The notes under the pieces were generated by a model that was not told the origin of the DNA, did not search any database, and saw only the letters and a program-made list of their open reading frames with translations. A program made the position numbers and the translations under genes. DNA of 41,260 nt, taken from NCBI GenBank assembly GCA_947630675.1, contig CANRIN010000011.1, positions 1-41,260 on the forward strand, written 5' to 3'. The first letter of the stretch is position 1, and each line of letters begins with the position of its first letter. Shown piece after piece: positions 8,088 to 17,057 of the stretch. Origin of the DNA: an uncultured Clostridia bacterium. GTDB taxonomy: Bacteria; Bacillota; Clostridia; Oscillospirales; JAAYOS01.

Positions 8088-9830
8088 GTGCCGATACCTC
8101 AGTCGTTTTTGGACGAGCTTGTCGAGCGCAGCGACATAGTGGATGTCGTCAGCGAATATGTCGAGCTGAAGCAAAAGGGAACGAATCTCTTCGGACTTTG
8201 TCCCTTCCACTCGGAAAAGACGCCGTCCTTCTCGGTGAACCGTGACAAGCAGATATTCCACTGCTTCGGCTGCGGCGAGGGAGGCGGAGTCATAACCTTT
8301 ATAATGAAGGCGGAGAACCTCGGCTTTGTGGACGCGGTCAAGCACCTTGCGGCGCGCGTGGGCATGACCGTCCCCGAGGACGGAGACGCCGACACGTCGA
8401 AGCGGCGCGCGCAGGTGCTCGCGCTCAACAAGGAAGCGGCGCGCCGGTTCCACGCGAATCTGTATTCGCCCGGAGGCAGGAGAGGACTGGAGTATTTCTA
8501 CTCGCGCGGACTCACGGACAGGACGATAAAGCGTTTCGGCCTCGGATGGGCGCCGGACAGCTGGGACGACCTTCTCGGCGGGATAAAGGGCTACGAGAAG
8601 TCGCTTTTCCTTGAGGCGGGGCTTGCCGTCGCGAACAGGAAGGGCGGGCTTTACGACAGGTTCCGGGGCAGGGTGATGTTCCCGATAATTGACCTGCGGG
8701 GCGAGGTCATAGGCTTCGGAGGGCGGGTGCTTGACGACTCGCAGCCGAAGTACCTCAACAGTCCGGAGACGATAGCGTTCTCAAAGAGCCGCAACCTGTT
8801 TGCGATGAACCTCGCAAAGAAGTCGACCTACCCCGCGATGATACTCGCGGAGGGGTATATGGACGTCATAAGCCTGCACCAGGCGGGATTTTCGAGCGCG
8901 GTCGCGTCGCTCGGCACGGCGCTCACCGACGCGCAGGCGCGGCTCATATCACGGTATAAGCAGGAGGCGGTGATAGCCTACGACATGGACGCCGCGGGAC
9001 GCGGCGCCGCCGAGCGGGCAATAAAGCTCCTCGAGGACGCGGGCATAAAGGTGAAGCTCATAGACATGGCGGGCGCGAAGGACCCGGACGAGTTCATCAA
9101 GCGCTTCGGGGCGGACGCGCTCACGGCGCGGCTCACGCAGTCGGAGGGGCACATCGAGTACCGCCTCGGTACGCTCCGGGGAAAGCACGACCTCTCGAGC
9201 GACGAGGGGAGGATAAACTTCCTGCACGACGCGGCGGAGATGCTTGCGGAGCTGTCAAGCCCCGCAGAGCGCGCGGTGTACAGCTCGCGCGTCGCGGAGC
9301 TCGCGGGAGTGAGAGCGGAGGCCGTTGCCGACGAGGTGGCGCTCGCACGGAAGAAGAAAGCAGGCAAGGAGCGCTCGGCGGAGCGGCGGCGGGAGCTCAA
9401 TCCCGTGGCGGCGATGCAGCCGAAGGAGCGCGAGGTGCGGTATTCGGACACGAAGTCCGCGCGCGCGGAGGAGGGGCTTATCCGATGCATGTATTCGGAC
9501 GGCGAGCTTCTCCGAAAGGCGCGCGACGCTCTGCCGCCGGAGCACTTCAGCTCGGAGACGCTTGCAAAGGCGTATTCCGCCATGCTCGAGGCCGCAGACG
9601 AGGGCAGGCAGCCGTCGCCCGCAATATTCGAGGGCAGGCTGACGCCGGCGGAGCTGTCGCTTGTGATGAAGGTGCTGATGGACCCGGAGCCGGGCGGCGA
9701 GGCGGCGTTTTTAAGCTACATAGAGGTCGTGCGCGCCGGGTACGAGCGCAGGCAGGAGCCGGACGATCTCGTGGGAAGATGGCAGAAACTGAAAAAGACA
9801 AAGGGCTGGGAGGATAAAGAAGATGGCTAG
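8088..9830 (+). CDS. dnaG: DNA primase
   Basis: A 580-residue primase that makes RNA primers at the replication fork. The zinc-binding domain has Cys38, His41, Cys59 and Cys62. The catalytic core has the toprim motif AEGYMD (Glu about 255) and AYDMDAAG (Asp about 299 and 301). The C-terminal helical part (about 440-580) is in the position of the helicase-binding domain. GTG at 8088 is chosen as the start because GGAGGGAGGAGG lies just ahead and the protein then begins at the normal place. An in-frame ATG at 7971 would add 39 residues unlike the family and overlap dgt. The last 8 nt overlap rpoD. Confidence 0.95.
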   Translation: MPIPQSFLDELVERSDIVDVVSEYVELKQKGTNLFGLCPFHSEKTPSFSVNRDKQIFHCFGCGEGGGVITFIMKAENLGFVDAVKHLAARVGMTVPEDGDADTSKRRAQVLALNKEAARRFHANLYSPGGRRGLEYFYSRGLTDRTIKRFGLGWAPDSWDDLLGGIKGYEKSLFLEAGLAVANRKGGLYDRFRGRVMFPIIDLRGEVIGFGGRVLDDSQPKYLNSPETIAFSKSRNLFAMNLAKKSTYPAMILAEGYMDVISLHQAGFSSAVASLGTALTDAQARLISRYKQEAVIAYDMDAAGRGAAERAIKLLEDAGIKVKLIDMAGAKDPDEFIKRFGADALTARLTQSEGHIEYRLGTLRGKHDLSSDEGRINFLHDAAEMLAELSSPAERAVYSSRVAELAGVRAEAVADEVALARKKKAGKERSAERRRELNPVAAMQPKEREVRYSDTKSARAEEGLIRCMYSDGELLRKARDALPPEHFSSETLAKAYSAMLEAADEGRQPSPAIFEGRLTPAELSLVMKVLMDPEPGGEAAFLSYIEVVRAGYERRQEPDDLVGRWQKLKKTKGWEDKEDG

Positions 9831-11103
9831 TAATACACAGAAGACACCCTCGGAGGAGGGAAGGAAGGCTTTGCTCACAAACCTCATCGAGAGAGGCAAA
9901 GAGACGGGCAAGCTGGACAGCTCGGATATCAAGATGGTAATAGACGAGCTCGAGCTTGACGACGACCAGATAGAAAAGCTCTATGACACCCTCGAGGCGA
10001 ACTCGATAGAGGTCACGGTCGAGGACGAGGAGATCGAAGCGCTCGAAAGAATAGACGACGACATCGATGTCCCGCCGGAGGAGCTCGAGAACATCGAGGA
10101 GATAACCGAGGATGAGCTTGTCGACACGCAGTCGCTCGTCGACAGCTTTAAGCTCGATGACCCGGTGCGTATGTACCTCAAGGAGATAGGCTCGGTCGAC
10201 CTGCTTTCGAGCGCGGACGAGGAGATAGAGCTCGCGCAGGACATCGGCAAGGGATACGAGGCGCGCGACCTCCTCGCGAAGCTCGAGGCCGCGCGGAAGG
10301 CGGGCGGCGACCTGCCGGAGGAGCTTGCCGCTATAGACGAGGCAAAGGAGAAGGAGCTGAAGAGTGCCGTCGAGCGCGGCAACCGCGCAAAGAAGAAGCT
10401 CACCGAGGCGAACCTCCGCCTTGTCGTAAGCATAGCAAAGCGGTACGTCGGACGCGGAATGCTCTTCCTCGACCTCATTCAGGAGGGCAACCTGGGCCTT
10501 ATCAAGGCGGTCGAGAAGTTCGACTACACCAAGGGCTATAAGTTCTCCACCTACGCTACCTGGTGGATACGCCAGGCGATAACCCGCGCCATAGCTGACC
10601 AGGCGCGCACGATACGCATACCCGTTCACATGGTCGAGACGATAAACAAGGTCATTCGCGTCTCGCGTCAGCTCCTTCAGGAGCTCGGCCACGACCCGCA
10701 GCCGGAGGAGATAGCCGAGAGGATGGACATGCCGGTGGACAAGGTCCGCGAGATAATGAAGATAGCGCAGGAGCCGGTATCGCTTGAGACCCCGATAGGC
10801 GAGGAGGAGGACAGCCACCTCGGAGACTTCATCGAGGACGAGAGGGCGTCCGAGCCGGCGGAGGTCGCGAGCTTCTCGCTTCTTAAGGAGCAGCTCGTGG
10901 AGGTGCTTTCCACGCTGTCCCCGCGCGAGGAGAAGGTGCTCCGTCTCCGCTTCGGCATAGAAGACGGGCGCGCCCGCACGCTCGAGGAGGTCGGCAAGGA
11001 GTTCAACGTCACCCGCGAGCGTATCCGCCAGATAGAGGCAAAGGCGCTCCGCAAGCTCCGCCACCCCAGCCGCTCGAAAAAGCTGAAGGATTTCCTCAAC
11101 TGA
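9823..11103 (+). CDS. rpoD: Principal RNA polymerase sigma factor (sigma-70/SigA)
   Basis: A 426-residue primary sigma factor. An acidic N-terminal region 1.1 (about 1-95) is followed by region 1.2 ([12 protein letters not shown], 112-123). Region 2 (about 190-265) has [19 protein letters not shown] and [14 protein letters not shown], the core-binding and -10 recognition helices. Region 3 spans about 270-345, and region 4 (about 355-420) has [20 protein letters not shown], the -35 recognition helix-turn-helix. The ATG sits inside the end of dnaG (8-nt overlap) with GGAGG in dnaG coding sequence. The primase-sigma pair is the classic macromolecular synthesis operon. Confidence 0.97.
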   Translation: MASNTQKTPSEEGRKALLTNLIERGKETGKLDSSDIKMVIDELELDDDQIEKLYDTLEANSIEVTVEDEEIEALERIDDDIDVPPEELENIEEITEDELVDTQSLVDSFKLDDPVRMYLKEIGSVDLLSSADEEIELAQDIGKGYEARDLLAKLEAARKAGGDLPEELAAIDEAKEKELKSAVERGNRAKKKLTEANLRLVVSIAKRYVGRGMLFLDLIQEGNLGLIKAVEKFDYTKGYKFSTYATWWIRQAITRAIADQARTIRIPVHMVETINKVIRVSRQLLQELGHDPQPEEIAERMDMPVDKVREIMKIAQEPVSLETPIGEEEDSHLGDFIEDERASEPAEVASFSLLKEQLVEVLSTLSPREEKVLRLRFGIEDGRARTLEEVGKEFNVTRERIRQIEAKALRKLRHPSRSKKLKDFLN

Positions 11104-11138
11104 GAGCTGACCCCGGCCCGCTGGGCGGGAAGTAGCGG

Positions 11139-11160
11139 GAAAAGTCCGTGGGGACTTTTC
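11139..11160 (+). terminator. Weak hairpin after rpoD
   Basis: GAAAAGTCC (11139-11147) pairs with GGACTTTTC (11152-11160) across a four-base loop, but no T-run follows. A second GC hairpin, CCCGC/GCGGG, lies just before it. It may terminate or attenuate transcription after rpoD. Confidence 0.4.
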
Positions 11161-11178
11161 GGAAACGCATATATGCCC

Positions 11179-11207
11179 TTGAAAAGGGCGGATATGTATG
11201 TTACAAT
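11179..11207 (+). promoter_or_regulatory. Promoter of yebC
   Basis: TTGAAA (11179-11184), 17 nt, TACAAT (11202-11207) lies about 50 nt upstream of the yebC start. Confidence 0.75.
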
Positions 11208-11257
11208 ATTCAGAGACGTACTAAGAAGTACCAGCATATTACGGAAGGTGTGTTTAG

Positions 11258-11986
11258 ATGTCCGGTCATTCCAAGTGGCATAACATTCAGGCCAAGAAGA
11301 GCAAGACAGACGCCCAGAAGGCGAAAATATTCACCAAGATGAGCCGCGAGATAATTCTTGCGGTGCGCGAGGGCGGAGCCAATCCCGACTCGAACGGCAA
11401 GCTCCGCGACATCATCGCGAAGGCGAAGGCGAACAATGTCCCCAACGACAACCTCAAGCGCGTCATAGAGCGCGCCTCCGGCGCGGCGGACGGCGCGAAT
11501 TACGAGAGCATTACTTACGAAGGCTACGGCCCGAACGGCGTGGCCGTAATAGTCGAGACTATGACAGACAACCGCAACCGCACCGCAAGCGAGGTGCGCC
11601 ACGCTTTCGACAAGTTCGGCGGCTCGCTCGGCGTCACCGGATGTGTGAGCTGGTCGTTTGATAAGAAGGGCTCGATAGTCATCGAGCGCGGCGAGCTCGA
11701 CGAGGACAAGGTCATGATGGACGCGATAGAGAGCGGCGCCGCCGAGTTCGAGGCAAACGAGGAGACCTTCGAGATATACACCGACCCGGACGACTTCAGC
11801 GCGGTGCTCGACGCCCTCGAAAAGCTCGGGTACACCTTCCTTGAGGCCGAGGTGGCAATGGTGCCGCAGACCTACGTTTCCATCGCGGACGAGGACAGCC
11901 GCAAGAGCATGCAGAAGCTGCTCGACTCGCTCGAGGACAACGACGATGTCCAGGAGGTCTGGCACAACTGGGAGGACGCCGAGTAA
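11258..11986 (+). CDS. yebC: YebC/PmpR-family protein
   Basis: A 242-residue YebC protein. It opens with the family signature SGHSKWHNIQAKK and continues with KIFTKMSREI and the PNDNLKRVIERASG segment. All three family domains are present, and the length is normal. YebC proteins have been described as DNA-binding regulators and, more recently, as factors easing ribosome stalling at proline runs; either role could apply. It has its own promoter and is followed after 4 nt by a NUDIX gene. Confidence 0.96.
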   Translation: MSGHSKWHNIQAKKSKTDAQKAKIFTKMSREIILAVREGGANPDSNGKLRDIIAKAKANNVPNDNLKRVIERASGAADGANYESITYEGYGPNGVAVIVETMTDNRNRTASEVRHAFDKFGGSLGVTGCVSWSFDKKGSIVIERGELDEDKVMMDAIESGAAEFEANEETFEIYTDPDDFSAVLDALEKLGYTFLEAEVAMVPQTYVSIADEDSRKSMQKLLDSLEDNDDVQEVWHNWEDAE

Positions 11987-11990
11987 TTCC

Positions 11991-12533
11991 ATGGAGAAGT
12001 GGAAGCGCATAAGCTCTAAGTACTACTATAAGTCGCCCTTCGGGAATCTCCGCTGTGACCGTGTGGAGCTTCCGAACGGGAAGGTGATCGAGGAGTACAA
12101 CGTCTGCGAGTACACCGACTGGGTGATAATCGCCGCCGTCACGCGGGATGGGCGCGTCCTGCTCGAACGGCAGTACCGCCATGCCCTCGGCGAGGTGATG
12201 ATCGAGGTCCCGGCGGGTACGCCAGAACCGGGCGAAGCTCCGGCGGAAACTGCGGCGCGCGAGCTTGCGGAGGAGACGGGGTATATATCCCCGCATGAGC
12301 CGGTGCTTCTGGGAAAATATGCGACAAATCCCGCGCGGAACAACAACTATATATGGATGTACCTGTTTACCGACTGTGAGAGGACAGGGGACACACACCT
12401 CGACGATACCGAGGAGATAGAGCTTTTCACCGCGTCCTTCGACGAAATAGAGAAGATGATATCCTCGGGAGAGATATACCAGCAGTCGACGGTGCTCGCC
12501 GTGGAGCGCGCCCGCCGCACACTCGGGATATAA
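11991..12533 (+). CDS. NUDIX hydrolase, ADP-ribose pyrophosphatase type
   Basis: A 180-residue NUDIX protein. The NUDIX box fits GX5EX7REUXEEXGU exactly, running from the Gly of GTPEPGE to RELAEETGY. The sequence before it (LERQYRHALGEVMIEVPAG) and the E-P-A-G context match ADP-ribose/nucleoside-diphosphate-sugar pyrophosphatases. The ATG at 11991 lies 4 nt after the yebC stop and gives a protein that starts normally; GGGAGGA within yebC serves as ribosome binding site. Substrate is inferred from family resemblance only. Confidence 0.9.
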   Translation: MEKWKRISSKYYYKSPFGNLRCDRVELPNGKVIEEYNVCEYTDWVIIAAVTRDGRVLLERQYRHALGEVMIEVPAGTPEPGEAPAETAARELAEETGYISPHEPVLLGKYATNPARNNNYIWMYLFTDCERTGDTHLDDTEEIELFTASFDEIEKMISSGEIYQQSTVLAVERARRTLGI

Positions 12534-12542
12534 GGAAACTAC

Positions 12543-12570
12543 AAAGGACAGCGCGGAGACGCTGTCCTTT
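12543..12570 (+). terminator. Terminator-like hairpin after the NUDIX gene
   Basis: AAAGGACAGCG (12543-12553) pairs perfectly with CGCTGTCCTTT (12560-12570). The same two arms recur with a different loop at 12937-12963, so this stem occurs as a direct repeat on each side of a structured repeat element. Confidence 0.6.
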
Positions 12571-12721
12571 GCCGGCTTGTCAAAAACCTCGTAGAGAATG
12601 CGCCCGTCAACATATACCGCACTGAACCTTCTACCGGGCGCATCAGCTTTCGGCGTGAAACGCCGAAAGCCCAACTTTCTGCTAATCGAAGGGCGCCAAT
12701 AGGCGCGAAATAGAGTCAAAT
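12571..12721. other. Intergenic segment with a GAA-loop hairpin
   Basis: No convincing gene. GCTTTCGGCGT-GAA-ACGCCGAAAGC near 12651-12675 is a perfect 11-bp hairpin. It shares its core GGCGT-GAA-ACGCC with the hairpin at 34825-34855. Confidence 0.6.
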
Positions 12722-12891
12722 TTATTTTTTCCGGTGGCGTGTACGGCGGAAAAAATACTTCTCGCGGAGCGAGCTTCGAAGCGCCGCAGGCGCGAGGAGC
12801 AGAGCGGAGCGTTGCCGCCGGCAGGGCTTAGCCCTGTCCGGCGGCCTCGCGGCGAATTGGTAAACGAGCGAAGCGAGTGCGATTCGCCGCG
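12722..12891 (-). repeat. Composite hairpin element, copy 1
   Basis: Read on the minus strand, this holds the four modules found at other gaps. A: outer stem CGCGGCGAAT/ATTCGCCGCG (12848-12857 and 12882-12891). B: a bulged hairpin (12814-12845) of 8 bp, one bulged A, 6 bp and a TAA loop. C: a spacer related to 14953-15015, including CTCCGCGAGAAGTATTTTT. D: a hairpin with 9-bp arms (12725-12733 and 12747-12755) around the loop GTACACGCC. Module A faces the GtaA-like gene. Confidence 0.75.
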
Positions 12892-12936
12892 TCAGTCTGC
12901 CAAAAAAGTTCGTAAGAACTTTTTTGGCAGACTGAC
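12891..12936. repeat. Perfect 21-bp inverted repeat
   Basis: Positions 12891-12911 and 12916-12936 are exact inverted copies with the loop GTAA. The arms contain a run of six A/T pairs. It abuts module A of copy 1 and the second AAAGGACAGCG hairpin. Confidence 0.9.
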
Positions 12937-12963
12937 AAAGGACAGCGCAAAACGCTGTCCTTT
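12937..12963. terminator. Second AAAGGACAGCG hairpin
   Basis: AAAGGACAGCG (12937-12947) pairs with CGCTGTCCTTT (12953-12963). The arms are identical to those at 12543-12570 but the loop is CAAAA. It lies 42 nt upstream of the next start codon, so it could also act in the leader of that gene. Confidence 0.5.
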
Positions 12964-13005
12964 GCGGATTTTACAAAGAAATATAAATTCAGGGAGGAAA
13001 ACATT

Positions 13006-14862
13006 ATGAAGATGCGTATGCCGTCCGTGCCGCTCATAACGGTCGACCCATACTTCTCGGTGTGGAGCCGGGACGAGATAAACCGCAGGTGGCCGGTCCA
13101 CTGGACCGGCAGCCGAAACGCCATACTCGGCACCGTCACGGTGGACGGGGAGACCTTCCGCTTCCTCGGCGGCGGGGAGGGAGAGACGATAGAGCAGAAG
13201 TCTCTCGACATAGACGCCGTGAGCACCACCGCCGTCTTTGCAAACGGGAAGATAGAGCTCACGGCTCGGTTCCTCTCGCCGATGCTCATCACCGACCTCT
13301 ACTATGCGTCTCGGCCGGTGAGCTACCTCGAGCTGAGCTATAAGAGCCTTGACGGCGCGGAGCATGACGTCCGCGCGAAGGTGTCGGTATCGGAGGAGCT
13401 CGTCCTCAACCGCGCGGGCGAGGGGCGCGCCTGCTCGCGAGACGTCCCGCTCGCGAACGGCTCCTGCGTCCGCATGGGAAGCGGCGCGCAGAAGGTCCTC
13501 TGGAGAAGCGGGGACGACGTGCGTATCGACTGGGGATACCTCTACCTCGCCGTCCGGGGCGCGGCGGAGACCGGAAACGAGGTCTTTGAGGACCTGTACG
13601 CGGTGTATGCCGAGACGGAGCTGCGTCCGTCGGCGCTCTTTGCCTTCGGGTACGACGACATATCGAGCCTCATATACTTCGGCGAGCCGGTGAAGGCTTA
13701 CTGGAAAAAGGACGGCAGGACGATAGAGCAGGTGATGGACGAGGCGCTTTCCGACTACGAAGAGATATCCGATCGGTGCGAAAAGTTCTCGGGCGAAATG
13801 CTCGGCGAGGCAGAGCGGAAGGGCGGAGAGAAATACGCAGAGATACTCGCCCTCGCGTACCGCCAGGTCATGGCGGCGCACAAGCTCGCGCTCGACCCGG
13901 AGGGGAATGTCCTCTACATATCGAAGGAGTGCTTCTCGAACGGATGCGCCGCGACGGTCGACCTAACGTATCCGTCCGCGCCGCTCTATCTGCGCTACAA
14001 CACCGAGCTGCTGCGCGGTATGCTCCGTCCGGTGCTGAAGTACGCGCGGAGCGACGCGTGGGAGTTCGACTTCGCTCCGCACGACGTCGGACAGTACCCG
14101 CTCGTGAACGGACAGGTCTACGGCGGGAACCGGCTCGAGTACCAGATGCCGGTGGAGGAGAGCGGGAACATCCTCATCGTGGTTGCGGCCATGTGCGAGC
14201 GGGACGGGAATGCGGACTTCGCCGCGGAGAACATGGACTTGCTCGATAAGTGGAGCCGCTACCTCGACCGCTATGGCCTCGACCCGGAAAATCAGCTCTG
14301 TACCGATGACTTCGCGGGCCACCTCGCCCACAACGTCAACCTCACGATAAAGGCGGCGATGGGCATGGCAGGTTACGCGAAGATACTCGCGCGGCTCGGC
14401 CGCGCGGCCGAGGCAAAGAAGGCCGAGGCGAAGTCGCGGGAGTTTGCGGAGTCGATGCTCCGCCGCGCCGCGAACGGCGACGGGAGCTTCCGTCTTGCGT
14501 TTGACCGCCCGGACACGTTCAGCCTCAAGTACAACGCCGTCTGGGACCTGCTTTGGGGTGCGAAGCTCTTCCCCGAGAGCTTCTATGCGGGCGAGCTCGC
14601 GCGATATCGCCGCGAGGCGCTGCCCTACGGAGTCCCGCTCGACAACCGGGAGAAGTACACCAAGTCGGACTGGGAGATGTGGGTCGCCTGCTTCGGTTCG
14701 CGGGAGGACTTTGAGTTCGTCGCGGACCTGCTCTGGCGCGCATACGACACGATGCGCACCCGCGTTCCGCTCACCGACTGGTACTATGCGGACACGAGCG
14801 AGCAGCGCGGCTTCCAGCACAGAACGGCGCAGGGCGGACTGTTTATGCGGCTAATGTTTTAG
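13006..14862 (+). CDS. Glutaminase A-like (GtaA/DUF4965) protein
   Basis: A 618-residue protein resembling the GtaA glutaminase group (DUF5127, DUF4965 and DUF1793 regions). The start PLITVDPYFSVWSRDEINRR is characteristic. The middle has CAATVDLTYPSAPLYLRYN and WEFDFAPHDVGQYPLVNG. The C-terminal helical part has QMPVEESGNILI and DDFAGHLAHNVNLTIKA, typical of a six-hairpin barrel. Fungal and Bacteroides relatives are secreted, whereas this one has no signal peptide and should be cytosolic. GGGAGG precedes the ATG. The gene stands alone, flanked by structured repeats in mirror orientation. Glutamine amidase activity is known for few members; many relatives act in unknown ways. Confidence 0.85.
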   Translation: MKMRMPSVPLITVDPYFSVWSRDEINRRWPVHWTGSRNAILGTVTVDGETFRFLGGGEGETIEQKSLDIDAVSTTAVFANGKIELTARFLSPMLITDLYYASRPVSYLELSYKSLDGAEHDVRAKVSVSEELVLNRAGEGRACSRDVPLANGSCVRMGSGAQKVLWRSGDDVRIDWGYLYLAVRGAAETGNEVFEDLYAVYAETELRPSALFAFGYDDISSLIYFGEPVKAYWKKDGRTIEQVMDEALSDYEEISDRCEKFSGEMLGEAERKGGEKYAEILALAYRQVMAAHKLALDPEGNVLYISKECFSNGCAATVDLTYPSAPLYLRYNTELLRGMLRPVLKYARSDAWEFDFAPHDVGQYPLVNGQVYGGNRLEYQMPVEESGNILIVVAAMCERDGNADFAAENMDLLDKWSRYLDRYGLDPENQLCTDDFAGHLAHNVNLTIKAAMGMAGYAKILARLGRAAEAKKAEAKSREFAESMLRRAANGDGSFRLAFDRPDTFSLKYNAVWDLLWGAKLFPESFYAGELARYRREALPYGVPLDNREKYTKSDWEMWVACFGSREDFEFVADLLWRAYDTMRTRVPLTDWYYADTSEQRGFQHRTAQGGLFMRLMF

Positions 14863-14867
14863 GCGTC

Positions 14868-15050
14868 GGCGCGAAATGTGCTCGGGCGATAAATCGCCCT
14901 GCGCACCCTTTCGCGCTGAGGGCACCGGACAGAGCTTTGCTCTGCCGGTGCCTTGCGCTCCGCTACGCGCCGAGTTTTCCGCCTTCGGCGAAAAATCGAC
15001 GCACGCTCCGCGAGAAGTATTTTTCCCGACGTACACGCCGTCGGGAAAAA
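14868..15050 (+). repeat. Composite hairpin element, copy 2
   Basis: Starts 6 nt after the GtaA-like stop. Module A: nested stems GCGCGAAA/TTTCGCGC (14869-14876, 14909-14916), GTGC/GCAC and GGGCGAT/ATCGCCC (14884-14890, 14893-14899). Module B: 14921-14952, 8 bp, bulged A, 6 bp, TTT loop. Module C: 14955-15003, which matches 34725-34773 over 49 bases with one difference. Module D: 11-bp arms (15020-15030, 15040-15050) around the loop GTACACGCC. Confidence 0.85.
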
Positions 15051-15345
15051 TGATTGAACCTTATTCGCCGCCTTCGACACACGCTCGGCGCCAACTCCCA
15101 TTTCCTCGAACATTGCTTCCATGTGCCGCCGGAGGTGGTCGCCTCCTTTGACGCATTCCAGTATAACGACAGTCCGATCTATGACGACGGCTCCGTGCCC
15201 CGGCGGCGGCGAAGCTCGCCCGCCGGGAGACGCAGTTTGCCGCCGATCTGCAAAATGCCCGCGGCGCAGGCAGAAGAATGGCGGAAAAGATCAATGCCGG
15301 GATGTAAGAGACTCCCGCACAGTTTCAATGACCGTGTCAGAATAC
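15051..15345. other. Gap with possible decayed coding fragment
   Basis: No intact gene. On the minus strand, a stretch ending near 15055 reads VVILECVKGGDHLRRHMEAM and then FEEMGVGAERVSKAANK, which has coding-like composition. It runs straight into repeat module D and has no credible start or family match. It may be the remnant of a gene cut by repeat insertion, or chance. Confidence 0.25.
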
Positions 15346-15359
15346 GCAGTCGTTTTCGT

Positions 15360-15396
15360 AAAACAGACCCACTCGCCGGGCGAGTGGGTCTGTTTT
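15360..15396. terminator. Bidirectional terminator 1
   Basis: A 16-bp perfect stem (15360-15375 and 15381-15396) with loop CCGGG, flanked by A4 and T4. It is back to back with a second terminator and lies 3' of the DUF362 gene. Confidence 0.85.
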
Positions 15397-15437
15397 GCAA
15401 AAAGAGGGCGGGACATCTTGTCCCGCCCTCTTTTTGC
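15397..15437. terminator. Bidirectional terminator 2
   Basis: A 19-bp perfect stem (15397-15415 and 15419-15437) with a three-base loop TCT and A5/T5 flanks. It lies 6 nt after the DUF362 stop codon and is the main terminator for that minus-strand gene. Confidence 0.92.
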
Positions 15438-15443
15438 GCTGAT

Positions 15444-16307
15444 TTACTTTACTTCGATGAGCTCGTACTCGCGCGAGCCGTAGCCGTGCTCGACGGCAGC
15501 CTCTATCGTGTGGATGCCGTGGCGGCTCTCGATGCGCTCGATGAGCGCGGGTTTGCCGGGGTCGTCCGAGCCGTACACGAGGTCGACGCACGCCTGGTCT
15601 ATCGCTATCGGGTCGACGGAGGCGAGAATGCCGATGTCGTGCATGCAGGGCGCGGAGGCGTGACCGTCGCAGTCGCAGTCGACAGAGAGGTTCTTCATGA
15701 CGTTGATGTAGGCGATGTTGCCCTTGAAGAACTCTATGACCGAGCCGGCCGCGTCCGCCATCGACTCGAGGAAGTCGTCCTGATTCGTCTGCCACATCTT
15801 GTCGGGATGGCCCGCGCCGTGGATGTTCGCCTTGCCGTGCGCGGAGGCGACGCCTATCGAGAGCTGCTTGAGCGCGCCGCCGAAGCCGCCCATCGCGTGA
15901 CCCTTGAAGTGCGAGAGGACGAGCATCGAGTCGTACTTCTTCATGTTCTTGCCGACGAAGTTCTGCTTTATCTTCTTGCCGTTCGGGATCTCAAGGACGT
16001 CGTCCGGACCCTCACTGTCGAGTATCTCGGTGGGGAACATCGTCCAGTGGTGGTCTTCGAGGGTCTTGAGGTGGACGTCGGTGGTGGCGCGGGAGCCGCC
16101 GTAGGCGGTGTTGGTCTCGACTATCGTGCCGCCGACGTGGTCAAACATCGGCTTCCAGAACTCGGGGCGAAGGAAGTTCTGATTGCCCATCTCGCCGGAA
16201 TGCACCTTGAGTGCGACCTTGCCCGGCAGCTCCTTGTGGAGCATATCGAACATTTCCACGACCTTTTCGGGGGTGATAGTGCGGGTGAAGTAGACTTTTG
16301 AAGCCAT
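15444..16307 (-). CDS. DUF362-domain protein
   Basis: A 287-residue DUF362 protein. Recognisable parts are KVALKVHSGEMGN near the N-terminus, ETNTAYGGSRATTDVH, then LSHFKGHAMGGFGGALKQLSIG. A Cys/His-bearing DCDCDGHASAPCMHDIGIL leads into DPIAIDQACVDLVY. The C-terminal pair of 4Fe-4S motifs seen in some relatives is absent; the Cys residues in the DCDCD...CMHD segment could bind a metal (inference). Reaction is unknown. The ATG is preceded by GGAGG. The gene is monocistronic, ending at a double terminator. Confidence 0.85.
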   Translation of the reverse strand: MASKVYFTRTITPEKVVEMFDMLHKELPGKVALKVHSGEMGNQNFLRPEFWKPMFDHVGGTIVETNTAYGGSRATTDVHLKTLEDHHWTMFPTEILDSEGPDDVLEIPNGKKIKQNFVGKNMKKYDSMLVLSHFKGHAMGGFGGALKQLSIGVASAHGKANIHGAGHPDKMWQTNQDDFLESMADAAGSVIEFFKGNIAYINVMKNLSVDCDCDGHASAPCMHDIGILASVDPIAIDQACVDLVYGSDDPGKPALIERIESRHGIHTIEAAVEHGYGSREYELIEVK

Positions 16308-16421
16308 TTCAATACCTCCATAGTATTTTTATAGTTGACGTCGGGAGATCCCGCCGCCGTATTTTTGCCCTCCGGGACATTTCCCGAAGGGAAATTTACG
16401 GGTAAAGCTTTCTTTGAATAC

Positions 16422-16452
16422 AGTATACACCCTGGAGCGTGCTATAAGTCAA
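16422..16452 (-). promoter_or_regulatory. Possible promoter of the DUF362 gene
   Basis: Minus strand TTGACT (16447-16452) and TATACT (16422-16427) with a 19-nt spacer, longer than ideal. The -35 overlaps the 3' end of rnmV. Confidence 0.4.
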
Positions 16453-17057
16453 CCCTTTCGGGAAATTTTATCCGAAAGCTCAAATAGTTCCTCACGGGTA
16501 AGAAGCACACGGAGGACGGAAAAGAGCGCGGGACCGCCGAGCTTTTCGGGAAGGTCAAGCTCGCGGCAGAGCGCCGCACGCCTCGCGGAGGCGTCCGCAG
16601 AACCGGAGAGACCTGCCGCTATCATGTCCACGCGGGTGAGGTCATCCTTTTGCTCCCGCGCGGCGTCCTCGCCGTCAAGAAAGGTCGCACCGGCGCGCCT
16701 GAGCGCGAGCAGTATCGTCTCGGGCGGCATCCCCTCCACGCCGATGAGTCCTGCCTTCGAGGGGGCACGCTTGCGGCGCTCCTTTCCGCGGACCTCCGGG
16801 ATGTACGCCTGCTTCACGCTGTCCTTCGGGAGCATCCCGAGAAGGTGGCCGCGTATGACGCTCCCAGCGCCGTCGCTGTCGGTGAGGAGCACGACGCCGC
16901 GTTCTTCCGCGAGGCGGCGTATGAGCGCGAGCTTTTCCGCGTCGGAAAACACGCCGAAGCCGGCGGTCTCGACGACGGCGGCGTCCACCGCCTGCAGCAG
17001 AGCGTTTCGGTCGTAGCGTCCCTCGACGACGACCGCCTCGCGTATGCGCGGCTTCAC
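16449..17057 (-). CDS. rnmV: Ribonuclease M5
   Basis: A 202-residue ribonuclease M5, which trims 5S rRNA precursors in Bacillota. The toprim domain opens with IREAVVVEGRYDRNALLQAV (catalytic Glu) and continues to VVLLTDSDGAGSVIRGHL, the DxD motif. The C-terminal half is the M5-specific region (DUF4093 type), with GVEGMPPETILLALR. The start is GTG at 17057, overlapping the holA stop as GTGA. A longer frame upstream would lie within holA and is not needed. Confidence 0.88.
   Translation of the reverse strand: MKPRIREAVVVEGRYDRNALLQAVDAAVVETAGFGVFSDAEKLALIRRLAEERGVVLLTDSDGAGSVIRGHLLGMLPKDSVKQAYIPEVRGKERRKRAPSKAGLIGVEGMPPETILLALRRAGATFLDGEDAAREQKDDLTRVDMIAAGLSGSADASARRAALCRELDLPEKLGGPALFSVLRVLLTREELFELSDKISRKG

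Noticed and set aside
12571-12719. Minus-strand stretch reading like a small protein (RFSAVYVDGRILYEVFDK)
   Set aside because: It has no start signal, continues antisense through the NUDIX gene, and partly translates the hairpin repeats.
12722-15050. Insertion sequence around the GtaA-like gene
   Set aside because: No transposase gene is present between or near the inverted copies, so only a non-autonomous cassette can be proposed.
15051-16301. Plus-strand frame across the gap and the DUF362 gene
   Set aside because: Most of it is antisense to the DUF362 gene and crosses two strong terminators.
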